NCBI GenBank assembly: GCA_030068075.1
Contig: CM057826.1
Span: 94,601,804-94,665,803 of the forward strand
Direction of reading: 5' to 3'
DNA length: 64,000 nt
From: Paguma larvata
Lineage: Eukaryota > Chordata > Mammalia > Carnivora > Viverridae
Shown one piece after another: positions 11,001-24,500 of the stretch. The notes under the pieces are model-generated. The model was given only the letters and a program-made list of their open reading frames with translations, did not search any database and had not been told where the DNA came from. The position numbers were made by a program, and so were the translations under genes. How positions within the stretch are numbered: position 1 is the stretch's first letter; each line of letters starts with the position of its first letter.

Positions 11001-14000
11001 CTAAAAAATAGCCCATTTGGCCTGTCTGTGTATATATGAAACTAAAATAGGTGTTTAACTAACTGATATTTTATTTTTTCCTTAAGATAAATTAACAGAA
11101 TATATACCTTGTTTACCTCTGCTTTAAGTCATAGTGATTGTTGTGGGAGCTTTGAAATATATGTTTGGGTTTTTTTTTCCCCTCTTCTGATCCAGAACAG
11201 AGGTCAGACTAGGGGAGCTACAAGTTTAAGCCACTGACTTCCATTTCCTCTCCCTTTTTAGGCTGGAAGTTGCAATAAACTAACTCTGATTGAACAGAGA
11301 TAATTTGGTTAAATTTAGTTATAGTTGCCACCAATCAAGAAGTTAATTGACCTCCTTGTGACTTGGTAGCTCATTGGTTGAGCGTCCGACTCTTGAGTTC
11401 TACTAAAGTCATAATCCCAGAGTTGTGGGATTGAGCCCTGCTTGGGATTCTCTCTCTCCTTCTGCCTTTCTCCTCTCTTCTCTCTCTCTCTCCCTAAGAT
11501 AAAAATTTTTTAAAAGTTAATTGACCTCAAAATATAAATATAAGATAGCCACTGTATTAGTTTGCTTGGACTGTCATAACAAAACACCATAGACTGGGTA
11601 GCTTAAACAACAAAAATGTATGTATTTGTTTCAAATTTTTACTTAAATCGTAGTTAACATACAGTGCAGTATTCGTTTCAGGAGTAGAATTTAGTGATTC
11701 GTCACTTACATATAACACCCAGTGCTCTTAACAAATGCCTTCCTTTTTTTTGTTTTTTTTTCCTTTGAGAGAAACAGAGAGTGTATGCTCACTGCCATTA
11801 GCTGTTAGATGTTAAAAATCTGTATTTGCTGTAACTAACACGTATATAGGTAATTTGTGTTAAGTCTGCAAATCAAGGCTAAAACTGACACCAACTCACT
11901 TCTTTACATTTAATTACCTTAAAGACTTGTGGCTTTCACACATCTACCAGCATAAACCCCTTTTTCAAACAATTTTACTTCAAATTCCGGTATAAAAAGG
12001 TTAAAGTGGAAGTATAATTATATAGATTTATGTTATAAATTCAACTTTTGTGACCTTTACTTCTCACAAAGTCAGCAAAACAATGAAGCTGCCTTAAATG
12101 TACATTTGACATTGGCGGATGATAGAAGACCTAGTGTAGTGTAGTTTGATAAGCCTAGATGGCCATTTTGCTTCTATATTTTTTGGGAGCCATAAAATAT
12201 TAAGGAAATTTTGTTCCTTAACATAAGTAGTTGAGAATGGTAGCTTGTTTGCTTGGGGTTTGTTTGTTTATTTGAGTATAGTTGACACACACTGTTACAT
12301 TAGTTTTGGTTATACAACATAGTGATTCGACCTCTCCACGCATTATGAAAAAATGGTAGCTTTTTAAAAGCATAACTCAACTCATCTTCAAATAAACTGA
12401 CCCAAAGCATATAAAAAGGTTTCATAGAAAAGTTTTGATTACGTGTTGAATCACCAATAAAATCTGTCATCACTTTTTCAAACTTTTTATAATATAAAAA
12501 TCACATGAGAAGCACCCAAAAGACTCAAATGTGGAATAAGTGCTATCTCTTTGTGTTATGATAAGCATGTAACAAAGGCATTGCTACACTGCACAGCTCG
12601 TCCCTTGCACGAGGAGGGACTGGCGTTGTCAGATGTGCTTGTGTTTGAGTTTGTAATTGGTGTGGCCCACTCGCGTTACAGTCGTGTGTTCACCTGTAGA
12701 GGTGTGACTTCTAAAACAAACCAAAAAACTTGTGCAGAGCTACAACCTGACATGTTTACAGGAGTTTGACATGTACATCGATGGCAGGAGCAGATGTATT
12801 CCAACCACCAAAAAAATTGAGAATTTACAGTTTTGGTCCTGTTAAAATTTAGCATATATGGTATATTTGATAGTGCATGCTCCTTTCACTACTGTTTGTA
12901 GAAGAGTTAAATAGCTTAGAAGATGAACTTTAAATAAAACAGTGTGGATCCCCTGAGATGCGTTCTCAGAGACTAGTTTGAAATACTTTGATATTGACTC
13001 CTGACCCAGGACACAAGGTAGTGCTGACTACAGAAGTCTGAAGCCAATTAGGTCTGTTCCCTTGAAAAGCACCAAGATACTTATTTCAGTCAACTGCGAT
13101 GTAACCGTGGCTGGAAACTTGGGTGTGGTGGACAGTTAAATATTCTTACTCAAAGGAAACCATAGGGAACAAGTAAGGATTGCTGATTTTCACATACGTA
13201 AACCGTATCTTAATGGTTTTATTAAAGATCATTCTTTCTTTGAGTTAGAATTTTCCTTAATTAACTTGAGCACGTACCGTGCCTCTTCATAGAGGCAGCT
13301 TTCAAGCATCCGTTCTCTTCATACTGAAGATGAATCCAAATAATAAGACAGTTATGACTAATGGAATGATGACAGTTCTATATCTGAGCTAAACTACTTA
13401 TGGAGAAAAATTAACACAAAAGAATCCTTTAGAATAATAACATTTAATGTTCTTGAAAACCTTCCCCCCAGTTTTTTTTAATGCAAAGATATTCTCTGGG
13501 TCCATGAATATGACTCTTAGAAATGACTCCTTTTTTTTTTTTTTTTTTAGTGTTTTTATTTATTTTTTAGAGACAGAGAGCAGGGAAGGGGCAGAGAGAG
13601 ATGAGGACAGAGGATCCACAGCAGGCTCTGTGCTGACAGCAGAGAGCCCAGTGTGGGACTCAAACTCCCGAACCACGAGATCATGCCCTGAGCCAAAGTT
13701 GGATGCTTAACCAACTGGGCCACCCAGGTGCCCTGTGAAATGACTCCTTAGTAGCACTATTTGACACCTCATGACCAATCCCCTGAGAATGGTGACTAAA
13801 TTCCAGTATATTTTTTACTTCTCAGATACCATTTTTTGGTATGGCTCAAGAAATAACTAAGTATCTATGCAAGGAAATTCCAGGTTTTTTTTTAACTTGA
13901 GAAATATTCCCGTAAGCTCTTTACTTTGTGACCTATATTTTTTATCACTCCTTTCTCATGTGCCACGCAATTGCCAGCAGGTAGAATGGAACAGGTTTGC

Positions 14001-17000
14001 ATTCGTGTTCTCTTTATCTTCAGTATTTTTTCCTCTTCCAATATTTCCCTTACACTCTTTCCATTCTATGAAAAGACGCTCCAGGTTGTTGCTGGGTTGG
14101 ATGGTAGCTGTCAGTAAAAAGAGCCAAAATCACTTTTCATCCCTAGACCACCCTATTGTGGAATCTTTGGGAGCAACATCTTCAAACTAAATTTCAGAAA
14201 AGCAGAGCAATGGCTATGTCTCTGCCCACCTGCAGGGAGGGCTTCTCTGCTTTGTAGGTGTTGACTGGTCTCAGGCAACTGCACTGCACTAGGTCATCTT
14301 TGTGTCATCATTGCAAATTGGCATCTGAAGGAAACTGTGTACTAAGGCACTGTAGCTAGAGGGAATTTAGGTGGGTCTATTTGTTGGGTTTTTGTTTGTT
14401 TTTAAGAAAGTACATCTTCCTTACTACATGGAAATACTGTTTTGAGAACTGAAGTAGAGAGTATCTTTGACTATGCCTTTATTGTTCTTTGCCTGAATGT
14501 CCATTGTGACCGTGTTATAATGCATTATTTATTAATGACTTCTAGGAAGAGTATGAAGAACTGCTTCGTTATGCTATCGTGACTCCAAACATTGAATCAA
14601 GTGCTTCACAGCCATGTCATTCTAAGGGAGAAGTGGTGCCAGATGTTAGGATTCCTACTGTGGTAGATGATATTCTTCATAATCAAGGTTATGTATATTT
14701 TTAAAGAAATCTCTTAATTTGGTATTGAGCTCGTAGATGCTTTTGACTTACAGTTGCAGAAAGGCTTCTCCAGGGATTCTTCTCTGTCACTCACATGCAT
14801 CACTATCATCTGGGGAACCTTTTCCATCTTAATATGTTACTCTTGGCTCTATGTGACAGCTGTATATTTATATGAATGTTGACTGTTACTTACATGAAAA
14901 ATAATAAAATTAAAGCAACACTATACCCTTGGCATGCCTCTCAGTGGAGTAAATTGCATCTCTAATTGTTCCAGTAACTATATACCAGAATTATCTTGGA
15001 AACTAAATGCCCCAGGCCCCAAATTAATGATGCTTCATAGGTAGCCTTCAGAACCACTTAAGTTTATGAACTAGGACTTTGTCAGCAGCATTTCTATGAG
15101 CATGGAAGACTGTTTAAATTATCACTACAAAGGTGAACACATTTTGGACTATGGCAGTGACAGAGTTGAGAGCTAATACAAACCAGGATGTATGTTGATA
15201 GGTGAATGAAAGGTGGAGAAAGGAGGATAAAGCTCCTTTCACCTATCCATTCTATATTGTGAGGATCCCAAACAGCTCACTGTAAAAAAGTATTGCTTCA
15301 AAGGGCACAGAGAGCCCTCCTAAGATAGGCCTGGCAGTGGGTAGTTCTCAATAGTAGGTGTAACTCCAGGGATGTGTCCCTGAAGGCACACGAAACAGCT
15401 GGCTCAGAGGCAGCAGGCTCCTGGGTTCTGGCAGGTTACAGCCCTAGTATTTTGTTCCTCTCTCTTGGTAGACATGGACTATTCTCTGCTAGTCTTCCGC
15501 ATACTGCACTGGGTCATCACATAGGGCCAGAACCTTAAAATACATATATTTACTTTACCACCGAAACATTCTACCCCTGAACATATTCTGCCCGAACTTT
15601 AATTGATCTTCAAGAGATAGGACCCTGGGATTCATTCATTTTACATCAGTGATCTTGACCATGTCTTGATTACACTGGCTCCCTCAGCCCGTAGTTCCTT
15701 TTGAGCAAACCCAAAGGGCTGCATACTCTCTTATAAAATAAGTAACCAGTCAATCCGTGTGTTCGCCCTCTATGCCTCAACCCTTTAGGGGGTCACCAGG
15801 CGCCTGTTTCCTTTTCCACTGGCTGCAGTACTACTGTACTGTTGTTCCCAGTGACACAATACTGAGTCCTCTGCTTGCCTCGGCTCTCCAACCTTTCAAG
15901 GTCATCATTTGGGATTTAAGACCCCTGTTCTTCTCTAGCATGGAAGATAGTATTTATTAGTTTATACTTGGCCTTTTCCAAAAAGGATTTGAGATCTAAG
16001 CATACAGCATGCAGTGAATTTAGATATCTCGATTCACACGTAGACTTGGTAAGAATATGTAAATTCATCATCCCATTCTTTCCTCTTGATATTACTCTTG
16101 CTTGGTGTAAGTGGGGTATGTTGAAATTGGCAAAATATATATAAGCCTCCCACACAGCCATTCTTGTAAGGTTTTCCCCCATTTTCTTTCCACCATGTAT
16201 TGACCAAGGGTTCCTGAGGTGCAAGTGAGGGAACCAGTGTCACTTCAGCCTGATTGCAGCTAGTGAAAAGCTGGAAATATCCAGTGTAAGATCGCGTAGC
16301 TTCAAAGTTCTACTATCATTCATCTACTCCGTCTCTTAGTGTGAGCTAAATGCTACAATAGGCTGAATTCTCTTCCATCTATATTTGGTGGGTAAACTTG
16401 AGCTTATTAACGAGCAGTTAAGCCTTTCTTGTCTCAAATTTGTCCTTTTCTTTGTTCTTTGGCTTAGTTTTCCTATATCCCCAGCATGGTTGTATTTTGC
16501 TCGTTCTCAAGTCTTTTGTACTGCTACCCTCTTAAATTAACTATGTGTGATAAGGCATTTAATATAAGAGTGATTTGGTTTAATAACAATTTTTTTAATT
16601 TTCTTTCTTCTTTTAATTTTTCAGCAGGAAATAGCACTGTAGTAAAAGAAACAAGGATGGAAGTTGGAAAAGGATGTGATTTAAATACTTCAAGTCATTC
16701 AAGGACAGATGGTATGACTTTTCTTCAGTTTGTTTCTATTAACATATGACATTGTGTGGTTTGATGAATTTTATTTGTATAGTAAGAGGAATCATTTCAC
16801 ATGTTACTCATTGGCCAGATTTTAAAATGTTGCTCTTGCTGATTTATTAACTAATACTATTTAAAATAATGTCACAAAATTCTGAAATAGTACAATTAAG
16901 ACAGTTTAGTGTATTACAGTGTGTGGCATCCTTTCTTAAAACTGCTAGGCTAGAGGGCAGTACTTTAAAAGATTCCGTGGGATGTCAGCTAGTTTGGCCA

Positions 17001-18493
17001 GTTTCAGTCTTTTCATGAACCAGTGCATTCTTTGCCAACATTCTGCCATTTGTGTACCAACTTAGTGATTTTTGTCCAATCTTTATACCACTTGTTCTGT
17101 CATTTTGTGTTTTTCTTTAGATATATTCATTTTTAGCTTAAATTCATTAAAAGGAAAATTTGTGTCATTACTGATTATAGCATAAAACTAATATGCCCTT
17201 TATATAAATAGAAAGCAATGGTAAAAATAAATGCAGCTAAAAATTAGTCAGTTTTGATTGAATACTGCTGGTGATGTTGTGTTCAGCCTAAAGTCTGCTT
17301 TTTCTTTGTTGAAAGGAGAGAGGAGCAAGTGTTACAGAGGTTATAAAAGCACACTAACACCAGATGGAAGTGATTAAATAATTAAGATAGAACACTCTTC
17401 TTGCTCTGTGATGTAATGGTATTTCATGTAGGGGGCCTTGGAAGCCACCATATAAGAAATGCCTCTAGCCTTCAGTTTACTCACTTGTACATGAAAGGCT
17501 TGGGTGGTGTAATACCTGGGGACCTTTCAAGTTCTTCAGTTATGTGATTCTGTTTTTAAAAAGGTGGATATTTTAATTTAAAGATTAAAAATCAGAAGAG
17601 TGCCTGAGTGGCTTAGTTAAGCGTCCAACTTCGGCTTAGGTCATGATCCCATGGTTCATGAGTTTGAGCTCTGTGTCGGATTCTGTGCTGACAGCTTATA
17701 GCCTAGAGCCTGCTTCGGAGTCTATGTCTCCCTCTCTCTCTGCCCCTCCCCTGCTCACACTCTGTCTCAAAACTAAACACTAGGAAAAATAAATGAATAC
17801 ATAAAAATAAAAAATCAGAGCCTATTGCTTTTCCCTTCATCCAGATCTTGTCCGTGAAATCTAGTGAAAGAGAACACTCACGTACTTTGTCACTCTGCTT
17901 TATTCTGTGGGTTTATTCTTCAGAGTATGTAGGCAGTGTTTTATAGTTGACTAGCCTGAGCCATTTATTAATCAATTTTATGTAAAACATATATTTTACA
18001 GATTAAAGGGATTTCTCTTTTGCAAAAAGTTCTTGATTTACTTTTAAGTAACAAATTCTGTAACAAAAGTGAGATAGGTGAGAAATAATGAGAAAAAGTC
18101 TCTAATTTCAACATAGATGTGTGATAAGATAGTAACCCTTTCTATTTTGTTCTTTTTAAAGGTAGATACCAGTTCTGGGACTGGCTTTCACCCCTATGTC
18201 TAGCCTTCACCCCAGTCCACTACCCACCCCCACCATGTATATGGGCAAAGGATGGAAATTATGTACACATATATGTATACATATATAGATATATATGTTT
18301 TCACCTATATGTTGAAGGCTAACATTGTGCCTTACAACTGAGTATCTGATAAAACTAAATTGCTAGTCTCTTTCTACTTACAGTGTTGAATTTTAGTGGT
18401 TTAAAAACCCGCACCAGTGTTTCACATAAAGTAATAATTACCTGTAGACAACCACTGGGATCTTGGTCTCACTTAACCCTTTCTTTTTCTTTC

Positions 18494-18524
<31 letters not shown>

Positions 18525-21500
18525 GAGGGAGAGAGAAAGAGAAGGGAGTGGGGCGGAGAGGGACAAAGGGAGAGAGAGAATCCCAAGCAGCCTCCATGCT
18601 CAACACAGAGCCTGACATGGGACTTGATCCCACAACCTTAGGATCATGACCTGAGTCAAAATCAAAAGTCAGGTGCTCTACCAACTGAGCCACCCAGGCC
18701 CGCCCCCTCTTCTTAACCCTTTCTGAACTCACTTTCCTCATCAGTCAAATGGAATTAATAATACCTATCTCTTAAGATATCATATATTATAACAACTAAT
18801 CCTTATAACATTTCTGTCACAGGAACATAGTAAGCACTTAGTAAATGTTGATATGATGATATGGATGATAATAGTTGCAGCTCAAGCTGGATCTAGTTAT
18901 ATGAAACATCCTTATTTGGGACAGAGGTCATTTTTGGGAGGGAGTGTAGGAGGCATCTCATTGCTGGTCAGTCCTTAATCAGTGACAATACTGTAATTAA
19001 AGTACTAATTTCAGACTAAGTGCTATTTAAGAGTAAGTACATTGAGGGGCACCTGGGTGGTTAAGTCAGTTAAGTGTCGGGCTCTTGGTTTTGGCTCAGG
19101 TCAAGATCTCATGTTTCATGAGATCAAGCTCCGTGTTGGACTTGGCGCTAACAGTGCAGAGCCTTCTTGAGATTCTCTCTGTGCCCCTCCCCAGCTCATG
19201 CATGCATTCTCTCTCTCTCTCAAAATAAATAAATAAACTTTTTAAAAAAGAGTAAGTATGCTGAAAGGTCATTTCTCTGCATTTTCCTCCACTTCTGAAG
19301 GTAGCTGATGTCTAACCTTCCGTTAGAATTCCTTACCATTTGGAATATTCTCAGGCTGGCCTGACACAACAGCTTTTCTTCCATTCCAGGGTCATCGCCA
19401 GTGTTGTCACCAAGGAAGCCTTCTCACCCAGTCATGGACTTTTTCAGTACTAACCTCTTAGGTGACTCTTCGTCACCAGGATCTATTTCTAGTCATGCAG
19501 ATGCCCATGAAATCATGGTGAGCGAATTTCTTATTTCTGATGAAAACCTTCAGAAGATGGAAAATGTACTTGATCTTTGGAGTTCAGGACTTAAGGTATT
19601 ACGTTGTTCACTTACAGTTGTTTCATATATAGTGTAACAGTTTTGCTCTCAATTCCACTATTTCCTGTTCTTTGCTTTGAATCAAAAGATTTTGTGAAAA
19701 AAATCTTTAGTTTCCTGAGAAGATAAGTTTTAAGTCTGTACTTCTCAGTCTTTAATATGTGTACAGATCATCTGGGGATCCTCTTAAACTGCAGCTTGCC
19801 AGTTGGTCTTGCCCAGGGCCCGAGATGATGCATTTCTCGCCAGCTCCCAGGTGATGCTACTAGATCAGAAACCATATTCTGAATTAGCAAGATTTTCAGT
19901 AGTTGCTGGACTAGCTCTGTAGGTCCCACTGGATTTCTCAGATGTTTTTAAAGACTCGGCCTGCGTGTCGACAGAGATACCTATTGAACTCTTACCATCT
20001 CATAGCTGTGACTAATGGAGATGTTTCCTTTTGTATACAAAGCACAACATCCTAGTTTTAGCAATGCGTATTCATTTTATAGCTGCTTATAGCAACCACG
20101 GTGTGTGACTGATAAGTCTATAATAGCTAATTATTTTAGTGGTATTGGCCTCTAAGTAAGTAAAGTATTACACAAATGGCAAATTTTTTGCTATTTAAAA
20201 TATAATGGAGGGGTGCCTGGCTCAGTGTTAAGCCTCTGACTCTTGGTTTTGACTCAGGTCATGATCTTGTGGTTTGTGAGTTCAAGTCCTGCTTTGGGCT
20301 CTGTGCTGATAGTGTGGAGCCTGCTTTGGATTCTTTCTCTCTCTCTCTCTCTGCACCCCCCCTCTACCGCTCATACTCTCTCTCTCAAAATAAGTAAACT
20401 TTTAAAAATATACATACATATATATATATTGGAGAAAATGACAGTTTTGCTGAAACATAGTTTGAGAAAACTGAATATTCACGTATACGGTGAAATTACG
20501 GTCATGAGGGTTTTGTGGCATTTATATTTCTGTATTATTTGGAACCATAAATTCTATAAATTATCTTTTAGTATAGTTTTTATCATTTTTCCCCCTTGAA
20601 GCGGGTTTCATGTTTCTGTCATGGTGTCAGTCCATTGGAGTGGCTACCACCAGTCATGTAATTTGTTCTATGTTCAGTTAAGCATATTGTCAGGCAGTTT
20701 TTTTGATAACATGATTATTTGGTATTTTTACTTATGCCACTCAGTAGGGTGAAAAGGTATCAGACTTAGTGGTTTGTTGTAAGATGGCCTCTGTGATAAA
20801 TGATTTGGGGAAGAAAGCGTCAGGCCCTCTGGTTTCCATTATCCACCTCTGTCTAAATGACTTCCCAGTCCTGTGGCTGAGCCGAGGCCATACTGCTGAC
20901 TTTCTGCTCTCCCTGATCTGTTGTCATATGGACATTAAAGCCCTTGAATAAACCATGGATTTATTAGTGAAAGAGACCAGAAATTTTTTTAAAGGGCAAC
21001 AAGGTTTCACACCAAGTGACTTAAAGTAGGAAAAAAATCCATTTCCTTAGTATGGTGAATGTGACCCGAGAAGATCCGCAACTCTTGAACTTGAAAACGT
21101 TTTCATTAGTAGTGTTTATAAATAGCTCTTATGTTGATTGCTTGTACTGATTATTTCTAATGTTTCTTAATTTCAGTGTAATTTTAAGAAGTGGTATTAA
21201 ACAAACTGCTTAATTGCTGGCATATTTATTTTTCAGACAAACATCATATCTGAACTGAGTAAATGGAGACTTAATTTTATTGACTGGCACCGAATGGAAA
21301 TGAAAAAAGAGAAAGAAAAACACGAAGCGCAATTAAAACAACTGTGCAACCAGATCAACAGTTTGAAGGAGCTGCAAAAGACCTATGAAACCTCTGTTGG
21401 AAGAAAAGATGAGGTCTTCACTCTTATATTTCTTTTTAAGTGAGATGCGGTAAAAACCTTGCTAGGTAATAAATGCCAGGAACTGATTATTTAGGTCATA

Positions 21501-24500
21501 CAAGATACAAAGGGAAGATTGCTTCAGAAACTAGAAAAAATAGGTGCACTGAAATAAGATATATTCTTCCTCTTAAACATGCCAGCATGTTGTTATTTAA
21601 CCTTTGTCATCAGCTTCAGTGTGCCCGAAGATTTAAAAGTGCATGCCAGATGTGGGAACACTAATTTCTTTTCCCCAGTCTTTTTTTCCCTAACTGCTCT
21701 TAAGAGAACATGGGAACCAGCATTACGCACACTTGAAACCATCTTTTTAGGGGTCATTTTAAGTATCTCACATTTTATCTATGCTGTGTCTTTCTTCACC
21801 GATGAAGTCTTTTTCATTTTATTGGTAGACATAGAGAACACTTTTTTTTTAAGCTTATTTATTTATTTTGAGAGAGAAGGGGCGGGCAGAGAGAGAATCC
21901 CAGTCTCCATTCTGTCAGCGCAGAGCCCTCCTCTCGACTCGAACTCATGAACTGTGAGATCACGACCTGAGCAGAAACTAAGAGTCTGATGCTTAACCGA
22001 CTGAGCCACCCAGGCGCCCCAAAAGTACTTTTTATTCCACTCTTCATTAGCCTCTCAAGAACGAGAGAGTAAGATTCAGGTCTGTGCTAATTTTGTGCCT
22101 CTCAGCAGCACCTTCAGCACAGCAGACGGGGCAGTAAATCCGTGGCTCCCCCTGGGAGGATGTCGGCTTTCACAGGAGACACCTCAGCTCCTGGTCTGCA
22201 GATGCAGCACCGTTTTAATGAACTAGATAAAGATTGTATATATTTTTTAATTATATATTTCTTTTGAGGTTCAGGTTATGAAATAAAATGAAACATTTTT
22301 TATATAGTTTACTTTTTTGAAACACTGGATACTAACGTTACTCATTTTCTCTCTTGCCCTCAAAATTCTGTCTTGAGGTTTTAAAATATTTGAAACTTTT
22401 TTTTTTTAATTTCAAAATATCATACACAAAAGAGTGTATATATGTGTGTCCAGTTTTTGAAAATGAGTAAGACCTGTGCCTTTAACAGAAATGGATGCCC
22501 TTTTCCACTTTTGAAAATTATTTAAAGAACCAGAATAAGTGTCTCTAGTAAATTGGCCTAATTTACTAAATCCCACTTTAATGTGGCCAGTTTAAAAAAT
22601 ATATTTCAGTCACTCAATTCTTTATAAGAAAGAATATCATCTTAGGATTTATGTCTTCGTAGATTTTGAACAGTTAATATGCAACTTGTAATGCAAGGTA
22701 TTAAAGGTATTTCAGGGACCAGAAAGACATTTAAAACCTGGTCCTTACCCTCTAGTGTAGTGAACAAAGACTTTCTGTGTATGTAGCAAAATATTAAAAT
22801 GTATAGTTGTCTTTCTTGAAGTAAATGTCAGTGACTGTTAATTTTCATATACATATGAAATATGTACATATACATATACATATCTTTTGTGATTGCCAAG
22901 ATACGAATAATGAAAACTTTTCTTTCTTTCTTCTTTTGCTTTCCTTTATTCACTGATATGTAGTGCATTCATGTGGGCAAGCTTTTTGGTCTTTTTAAAG
23001 ATAATGATGAGGCTAACTAGGTGAATATAGGAGTGATCCGCAGGTATTTTGAGCATTTTTTGATATATGTGAAAGTCACTTTACCAACTAATATTATTAT
23101 AACATTACAATAATTGGACTAATTGCTCTTTACAGGTGATTTCTAGCTTGTCTCATGCCCTAGGCAAGCAAAAGGAAAGGATAGAGTTGATGAGAACATT
23201 CTTCCACTGGCGAATTGGCCATGTTAAATCCAGACAGGATGTAAGTATAATAACAAAACAGTAACTGACAGCTACTAGACTTCTGAACTCAAATGGGTTT
23301 AGGATCACATTTTAGAGCTCTTGTTAAAGTCAAAGAAATATTTGTTTTCTAATAAATCAAAATGAATTTATACTTTAATGTTGCTTGGATTTTAAAGAAA
23401 TTTGATTTTGATTTAGCTTGGGAAAAAATACCTCATATTTTATATGTGAGCCATAGAATGATCTCTGTGCATTTAGTTCTGACAGTTTAATACTTAAGGG
23501 AGAGGCTGTTTCTGTCGTGGAACAGGATTTCTCCTTGAAGAATACTTCCTAGTGCTTTCACTTTTTTAACTAATCCCAATAGATTGAATCTACAGTAGTA
23601 TTGAAAAGAGCTATTTAAATGAGTATGCCGTATTTTGAAAGTTATTTACCAAGAGACATAATCAGAATGTATTCTGTTTAAATGTTAGTGGAAATAGTTG
23701 AGGCTGCCATCAGTTTTTGAATAGCTTTTTAAATTTATGAAAATTGAAAATTGGAACTATTTCTTCGAAAGAATTTAAATTCATTGGTGACTGAAGAATG
23801 GTATATGTTTCTGTTTAAATCTGTTTGGCCCCATGTATGATGGCAAAGAGTGTAAATTACATGGTCTTGCTTACGGTGGTGGCCACCAGGCTGAAGAGCG
23901 AGCAGTGGCACCTGAGGCCACAGCCACCAGCGTATCAGCCTTGCAGCCATTCTCTTGCTCTCCTAGGCCTGTTTTCAGCTAAACGGTCCTGCCGATTCGT
24001 AACTCCGACGGCACAGTACTCTCTTTCATCTGTGGTTTTTTTTTTTTTTCTGCTAACTTGATGAACTGCATAAAGCAGTGATACAAGGATTGGAGGTTAG
24101 GTTCTGAAATGAAGTGAGGCTGGTTTTTCCCTTTCTACGAAAGCTGCGTGACCTGGGCGGGTTCCTTAGCCTCTCTAAGCCTTTTCTGCTGTCTGCAGAT
24201 GAGAATGATATGATTACACAGGATTAAATGATGACGTACGTACACTGCTTACCACTGTGTTACGTTATGTTTTTTAATATCACTGCCTATATATTTACCA
24301 GCCCACTGTGTTTTTGAGGTTGTATATTTCTTTCATTTAGGTCTACGAAGGTAAACTAGCTGACCAGTACTTCCAGAGAACTTTACTGAAGAAAGTGTGG
24401 AAAGGCTGGCGATCCATAGTACAGAAGCAGTGGAAAGATGTGGTGGAACGGGCTTGTCAAGCGAGAGCGGAAGAAGTCTGCGTCCAGATTTCCAACGATT

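Larger units (their letters stand above)
8070..14545 (+). other. POC5: POC5 intron 2 (6.5 kb)
   Basis: Holds four SINECs of the main type (8630, 8886, 13531 and an older variant at 11355), an ERVL-class LTR (9609-10275), two L1 fragments and a 26 bp palindrome (8373-8398). In 10290-11339, 12350-13500 and 13750-14545 I see only unique A/T-rich sequence. Confidence 0.85.
16712..19389 (+). other. POC5: POC5 intron 4 (2.7 kb)
   Basis: Contains three SINECs (17597, 18484, 19045), a MIR split by one of them and a TA-rich stretch near 18265-18297. The rest is unique. Confidence 0.85.
19596..21236 (+). other. POC5: POC5 intron 5 (1.6 kb)
   Basis: Contains a MER5A-like remnant and one SINEC. The rest, including 20430-21236, is unique sequence without recognisable features. 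Confidence 0.8.
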
